From: CAZQSL01 sp964595945 | GTDB lineage: Bacteria > UBP15 > UBA6099 > JAJRTR01 | Length of the DNA stretch: 30,786 nucleotides | Assembly (NCBI GenBank): GCA_964595945.1 | Contig: CAZQSL010000030.1 | Location: 1 to 30,786 of the forward strand | Reading direction: 5' to 3' | Part shown: piece after piece, positions 27,301-30,786 of the stretch | How the letters are laid out: each line of letters opens with the position of its first letter | Numbering within the stretch: the first letter of the stretch is position 1 | Notes under the pieces: model-generated | What the model was told of the DNA's origin: nothing | Database searches by the model: none | What the model saw: only the letters and a program-made list of their open reading frames with translations | Program-made: the position numbers and the translations under genes

Positions 27301-28602
27301 ATCGGGATACCACTCGCGAACGCCCTCGACGGCGGATCAGGCGGGGGAGCGGGATTTGACACCTCGCAGACAAAAATCGACGGTACGTCGGGCAAGGACA
27401 AGAAACGTGCCCTTGATCTTTCCATCTCAAAGGTCTCATTCGGTTTCAAGGATGGCGAAATGTTCCTCGGCCTCTCCGGCGACATGTCCGTCAGTGTCGG
27501 AGGGAAGGGGTTCACCCTGACGTTTGAAAACTTCAAGATCACGCAGAGCCTCAAGTTTTCCGTCGGCAAGGTCTGTGGCGGCATAGAAATCGCGACATTC
27601 AAAATATGGGTATCCAACTACGAGATCGGAGATGACTTCTTCGCTATCTCGGGCGGCATGTCGCTGCCAGCCATCGGCGGCATTCAGGTCGAAGGCCTCA
27701 AGGTCTACAAGAGCGGCAAGATCGAAATGGCAGGCTGCGGCGTCAAAGTGCAGTTCAAGGCATTCACGATCGAAGTCTACATGAGCTACAAGGACAGCAC
27801 GTTCAAGGCCAAGGGCACGATGATCTTCTATGGCAAGGGAGTCAGCATCGCCATGGAGATCGGCCCGAAAAAATGGTCGTTCGACATCGACGTACAAGGT
27901 CTGCAGATCGTACTGTTCCCGGGTATTTTCCTTGATGGAGTCGGCGGCGGCGCAAGTTACGAATATGAAAACTCAAGGCTCGAACTGAGATTGAGGGCAG
28001 TCTTTACGATTGGAGACAGGAACATGATTGCCGGCGCGGTGGAGATCAAGGCCGACAATCAGGGACTGATACAGATAAAGGGCGAACTCAAGGCCCTGAC
28101 GTTCATTCCGCTTGCAGAAGTGGAAATGACGATGGATATACCCAACAAGACTGTCTCCGGGTGGGCAAAGATCAACAATATGGTCGGGCCCGTGCTCGTA
28201 CAGACAAAGGTCTCACTGCTGATCTCGCCGAACGAATGGTACATCAAGGCAGTGGCGACGGCTGACCTCTTCGGCCTGATACGGGTCGGCGACGCGAGCT
28301 TCTATATCGGTAGTAACGGACTTCATATTGAAATAAACTGCAGTGTGGATTTCGGAGTGATCAAGGGTGGCGCGCATGTCAAGCTTGACGTATCGACTTC
28401 GTTCAGAGTGACGGCACAGTTCAGCGCCCATGCAAGCCTCGATTTATGGATTGTCGAAATTTCCGGCGGGGTGTCCGCATCCTACGCAGACGGAGTGTTC
28501 AGGGGGAGGGTGTATCTCGAAGCCTGTGTCGAGCTCGTCGGCTGCTTCGGAGTATCCCTGAATATCAAAATATCAAGTGGATCATTTGATGTCTGGTGGT
28601 AA
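24316..28602 (+). CDS. Secreted repetitive beta-rich protein (1428 aa), unknown family
   Basis: A Sec signal peptide (MIKRKLNVWAIMMTAFIML...AMA) precedes a long chain of alternating hydrophobic/polar strands typical of beta-solenoid or long beta-groove folds. Recurring phrases such as ExxLxSGxIKGxxxxPxPI mark the units. Two regions about 450 residues apart (near residues 428 and 880) match closely: DPFALSWFQYLKLTQLEVDK versus KPFSLPILPYIKLTKLEYTN. An Ala-rich helix interrupts at about residues 488-515. The last ~250 residues are Gly/Ile/Val-rich and end DVWW. No catalytic motif. I do not recognise a family; AsmA-like architecture is one idea. ATG at 24316 has GGGAG 6 bases upstream, 52 bases after the giant gene. 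Confidence 0.85.
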   Translation: MIKRKLNVWAIMMTAFIMLIISTPAMAEVRNGAQIDLFGFKFTIGEGSIEVIDDKLVLATEGSLDLSPVLGPGAVIQVKDLKLDNDSTLTMENMSVEQIQVGPFKASLAADKIVIQKAMAAGQNSSFNLKLKILIDVGGSELPVYADLPVVNGGLKDALIRLEPQDGKEYFFKKEVAGGSVTVNSGILTIKDAAFDSLAFSGEIFVFGQTFVLKETTVTPDGIEGAFAPPEGGAISLGSIGLGLTGESSFKVTSTGFDVTIGESYIDLAQMIPGSEGKLVISSTNIKDGEFHTQSSMVQAVKIAGQSINVENLTIDATKKPDNTTFVEIKLDGTLALNILEKNYSLKFSGLEINSDGLVKGDVSVPSPIKFDMFMASFGIDRVVFSNETGEDNPDGVMQIGAFGEITIGSDKIRFSNLTIEDGLISTTFDVSDDDPFALSWFQYLKLTQLEVDKNVMTIGGRIDLPEPVKYSFAFSDITLDTDGIQKAVDSAKDKAASAASAAKTAASEEIDRLVDSLTDPDTLTLENSLDVPLEIAGQKFYIDVLSIPNPLKAARNKSLPDTLLTLYMRSELEIMGKSISMNIDGLEITKSGLKDMTIDIATKDGKALFDQTLFGWASFKLDKAFLAIKGGQFGEFGFTGKVLIEGKGFDILAMRFKDNMVEGNLKAVGDPGLDLGIAKIKFTGDIAFKYAMTTGTSAGGGGPPAGQTSTSDSGSFELSISEVTLDLSAVLGSSARLSIKDFKIVNGSISATMSLASAIDLAGFRLNINSVKLESPAPAAGKARTFSANLNGSFTIPFPKIEVEFKNVLVSPEGIKGEMALPGYQEFEAFGGRLVISKIFFEAKGSNYKVGMSGGFALPGMKGELIGFKEVSYTNGKFAFALDVSEQKPFSLPILPYIKLTKLEYTNSELVMSGFLQLPSPINVKFVLTDLRLDSSGNIKGGKLEIPKNTKINVGLFVLVMSEASFDLQTKYFKFSGELRLPSDTFEGAFKFANIGIPLANALDGGSGGGAGFDTSQTKIDGTSGKDKKRALDLSISKVSFGFKDGEMFLGLSGDMSVSVGGKGFTLTFENFKITQSLKFSVGKVCGGIEIATFKIWVSNYEIGDDFFAISGGMSLPAIGGIQVEGLKVYKSGKIEMAGCGVKVQFKAFTIEVYMSYKDSTFKAKGTMIFYGKGVSIAMEIGPKKWSFDIDVQGLQIVLFPGIFLDGVGGGASYEYENSRLELRLRAVFTIGDRNMIAGAVEIKADNQGLIQIKGELKALTFIPLAEVEMTMDIPNKTVSGWAKINNMVGPVLVQTKVSLLISPNEWYIKAVATADLFGLIRVGDASFYIGSNGLHIEINCSVDFGVIKGGAHVKLDVSTSFRVTAQFSAHASLDLWIVEISGGVSASYADGVFRGRVYLEACVELVGCFGVSLNIKISSGSFDVWW

Positions 28603-28606
28603 AAAC

Positions 28607-30643
28607 ATGAGAATCGGAAATATACTTGGAAACACCGCGACAGCGCTCGCGATGGTGGTGTGCGTGACGACAGCGGTCATGGCCGATCCGGACTTTGTAG
28701 CTTTGCCCGGCACGGACAAGGCATGTATCTTTGTCAAGGAAATGCCAGCCGGCACCGGAGGATTTCTCGTCGAGAGAGCAGGCGAAGGAGGCACTGCCTT
28801 CACAACCATAACCACTGCTCCAGTCACAAATGCCCTCACTACAAAAGGTGCGGAGACATTGCTGGGGAAGGACAATCTACCGGCATTCCTATCGGCGATG
28901 AAAGTGAAATCCGTCGAGGAATTCGCGAAGCTTTACAAAGAGTCGCCAGCCAATTACAACATGTTCGCGATCTTTTCCGCACAAATGGCGCAGTTGCTCG
29001 GAAAATTTTACTGCGACGAAGGCCTTACGCCCGGAGGTACATATCAGTACCGGGTCATATTCACTGCCGCCAACGGGAAGGAAATCTCGAAACTCGGGCC
29101 AAAATCCGTTAGGATAGTGCCGCCAGCACTGACGAAACCCACTGGATTCAAGCTCGATGTCAAGGATTCCGCAACCACCGCGATATGGGACAAACCCGGC
29201 GAGGGCTTCAGCGGGATAGGCTGGAATGTTTACAGATCAGAATCGGAAACCGGCCCGTTCGCTCCGATTAACAAAAGCATCATCGCGATTATCGGAGATA
29301 CGTATTACAACGACCGGATGCTGGAAAACGGAAAAACGTACTATTATTATGTGGCATCGGTAGACATGGTGGGCAATCAGAGCGAAAAGACCGAAGTGCT
29401 TGTCGCAAAGCCCAAAGACATGACGCCGCCCGCTCCTCCAGGCAATTTCACCTCGACGCTCTCGAAAGACAAAAAAGCTCAACTAACGTGGGAAATGGGC
29501 CTCGAACCCGATGTCGCCGGCTATACGATCTACAGGGGATTCAAGGCAAGAGGGGACGACATGGCCAAACTGACCGGGCCCCTAATCTCTCCCGACACAG
29601 TCGTCTATACCGACGAAACGGTAGAGGAAGGCATGGCCTATTTTTACCGCCTTACCGCAACCGATACAAGCGGCAACGAAAGTACCGGCTCAGTCATTGT
29701 CTCCCTTCAGCCGCCTGACTTTACTCCTCCCGCCGCGCCGACTGCACTCAAGATCGCAAAACGTGACCGCGCAGTCGCTCTATCATGGAATCCCAACACG
29801 GAGAAAGACCTTAACGGGTACAACATCTATCGAGGGTCCACTCCCGAAGCAATCAATCGGATCAATTCCTCACCGGTAGACCCCGGAATGCTCGAATATC
29901 TTGACGCGGGAATGGTTTCAGGCGAAAAATACTACTACGCGATCAGCGCAATCGACCAGACGATGAACGAAAGCCCACTAACGCCAATTATCGAATTCAT
30001 CGCCCCAGACTTCATCCCTCCGGAATTCCCCGCAAGCCTCGGCGCTATCCCTGGCGATACCATAGTCAACCTTACTTGGCCCGCCAATCTCGAAAATGAT
30101 CTTGCCGGCTACAGAATATACAGAGCTGCCGGCAAGGAAGGCCCCTTCGATCGTGTCGGCGGCGATTTCACCCCTGATATACTGACTTACTCGGATACGG
30201 CCGTCGAAAACGGAAAAATCTACTGGTACTATGCGACCGCTTTTGACAAAGCCGAAAACGAAAGCGCTTCATCGACACTCGTATCGGCAAAACCACGTGA
30301 CCCGGTGCCACCGGCTCCTCCGACAGGCATCTCGACAGAGGGCGGCGAAGAGGCAATAACCATCACTTGGGCCGCTAACACGGAAATTGACATAATGGGC
30401 TACAAAGTGATGAGGAGCGGCCTCAAAAACGGCGTCTATGAAGAACTCAACGCAGAAGCGATCGTCCCGAAAACTGCCACCGAATATGCCGACAGGGCAG
30501 TGCAACCCGATGTGGAATATTTTTACAGAGTCGTCGCCATCGACACATCTGACAACGAAAGCAAACGCTCGGAGCCTGCCGGTCCCGGCAAACTGAAACC
30601 GAAAGAAACTGCTCCCGCACAAACGGCGCCACAGGGCAAATGA
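28607..30643 (+). CDS. Secreted fibronectin type III protein (678 aa)
   Basis: Signal peptide MRIGNILGNTATALAMVVCV...AVMA, then an N-terminal region of ~160 residues that looks like an FN3 domain broken by a helical insert (FLSAMKVKSVEEFAKLYKES). Five regular FN3 domains follow from about residue 175, each with a strand such as GYTIYRG or GYRIYRA, then TYYYYVASVD-like and a PPAPP hinge. The C-terminus is a Lys/Pro/Ala/Gln tail. It differs from the giant protein's repeats (the IYRG subtype is more canonical FN3). No enzyme domain. The ATG at 28607 is 4 bases after the previous stop, so the genes are certainly co-transcribed. It probably binds or scaffolds the two larger partners; that is inference. 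Confidence 0.87.
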   Translation: MRIGNILGNTATALAMVVCVTTAVMADPDFVALPGTDKACIFVKEMPAGTGGFLVERAGEGGTAFTTITTAPVTNALTTKGAETLLGKDNLPAFLSAMKVKSVEEFAKLYKESPANYNMFAIFSAQMAQLLGKFYCDEGLTPGGTYQYRVIFTAANGKEISKLGPKSVRIVPPALTKPTGFKLDVKDSATTAIWDKPGEGFSGIGWNVYRSESETGPFAPINKSIIAIIGDTYYNDRMLENGKTYYYYVASVDMVGNQSEKTEVLVAKPKDMTPPAPPGNFTSTLSKDKKAQLTWEMGLEPDVAGYTIYRGFKARGDDMAKLTGPLISPDTVVYTDETVEEGMAYFYRLTATDTSGNESTGSVIVSLQPPDFTPPAAPTALKIAKRDRAVALSWNPNTEKDLNGYNIYRGSTPEAINRINSSPVDPGMLEYLDAGMVSGEKYYYAISAIDQTMNESPLTPIIEFIAPDFIPPEFPASLGAIPGDTIVNLTWPANLENDLAGYRIYRAAGKEGPFDRVGGDFTPDILTYSDTAVENGKIYWYYATAFDKAENESASSTLVSAKPRDPVPPAPPTGISTEGGEEAITITWAANTEIDIMGYKVMRSGLKNGVYEELNAEAIVPKTATEYADRAVQPDVEYFYRVVAIDTSDNESKRSEPAGPGKLKPKETAPAQTAPQGK

Positions 30644-30652
30644 CAAATCATG

Positions 30653-30685
30653 AAGGCTCCTTGTAAAGGAGCCTTTTCCTTTTTT
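30653..30685 (+). terminator. Intrinsic terminator of the secreted-protein operon
   Basis: AAGGCTCC (30653-30660) pairs perfectly with GGAGCCTT (30668-30675) around TTGTAAA and runs into a T-rich tract. It begins 10 bases after the FN3 protein stop. Confidence 0.93.
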
Positions 30686-30747
30686 GATCTTGCAGGGGCC
30701 AAATATCCGGAGCATATGAAGAATAAGGGCCATCCCTTTGAAGAATT

Positions 30748-30786
30748 ATGATGGTGACCATAAAAATTGCATATTCTGAGCGGATA
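30748..30786 (+). CDS. Possible start of a next gene, cut by the window edge
   Basis: An ATG-ATG pair opens a frame reading MMVTIKIAYSERI to the last base, with GAAG about 6 bases upstream. Thirteen codons are too few to judge, and no family can be named. Confidence 0.2.
   Translation, partial: MMVTIKIAYSERI

Overview
The window comes from a fairly GC-rich bacterial chromosome. Sec-type signal peptides and giant secreted beta-domain proteins suggest a lineage with an elaborate cell surface. No rRNA or other phylogenetic marker is present, so I do not assign a phylum. Coding density is high except in one visibly AT-richer island at about 6.25-8.7 kb.

Layout. (1) 1-3562: the start of a divergent minus-strand gene runs off the left edge. 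A plus-strand operon follows: nicotinate phosphoribosyltransferase (pncB), a ferredoxin-FAD oxidoreductase of the geranylgeranyl-reductase/FixC type, and a small cupin. (2) 3661-6245: a soluble multi-PAS histidine kinase with an atypical His box overlaps by ATGA a single-domain response regulator. (3) 6246-8700: an AT-rich island carries a candidate type II restriction endonuclease (PD-(D/E)xK-like) overlapping by ATGA a phage-type Dam adenine methyltransferase, with hairpins at its right edge. (4) 8802-12933, minus strand: an M20 peptidase, a NarL-type histidine kinase, a LuxR-type response regulator and a sugar phosphate isomerase/epimerase-like TIM barrel form one operon. (5) 13225-15732: a compact His-Xaa-Ser (Hxs) peptide-modification cassette. 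It encodes a precursor with eight His-Gly-Ser triplets, an HxsD-like protein, and a radical SAM/SPASM maturase of HxsB type whose first ~75 residues look like a second, fused HxsD-like domain. No HxsC partner is present. (6) 16029-30643: three secreted proteins in an apparent operon. They are a 2744-residue protein with about 20 fibronectin-III/Ig-like repeats, a 1428-residue internally repetitive beta-rich protein, and a 678-residue FN3 protein. A strong intrinsic terminator closes the operon.

The most interesting part is 12.93-30.7 kb. The promoter of the giant secreted protein contains a perfect CRP/FNR-family palindrome whose centre lies 41.5 bp upstream of the predicted transcription start, the classic class II geometry. 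A second copy of the same operator (GTGAT-N4-ATCAC) lies between the peptidase operon and the Hxs cassette. A separate 17-bp box occurs once upstream of the Hxs precursor and twice upstream of the giant gene. My inference is that the Hxs cassette and the secreted-protein operon belong to one regulon, possibly one surface system.
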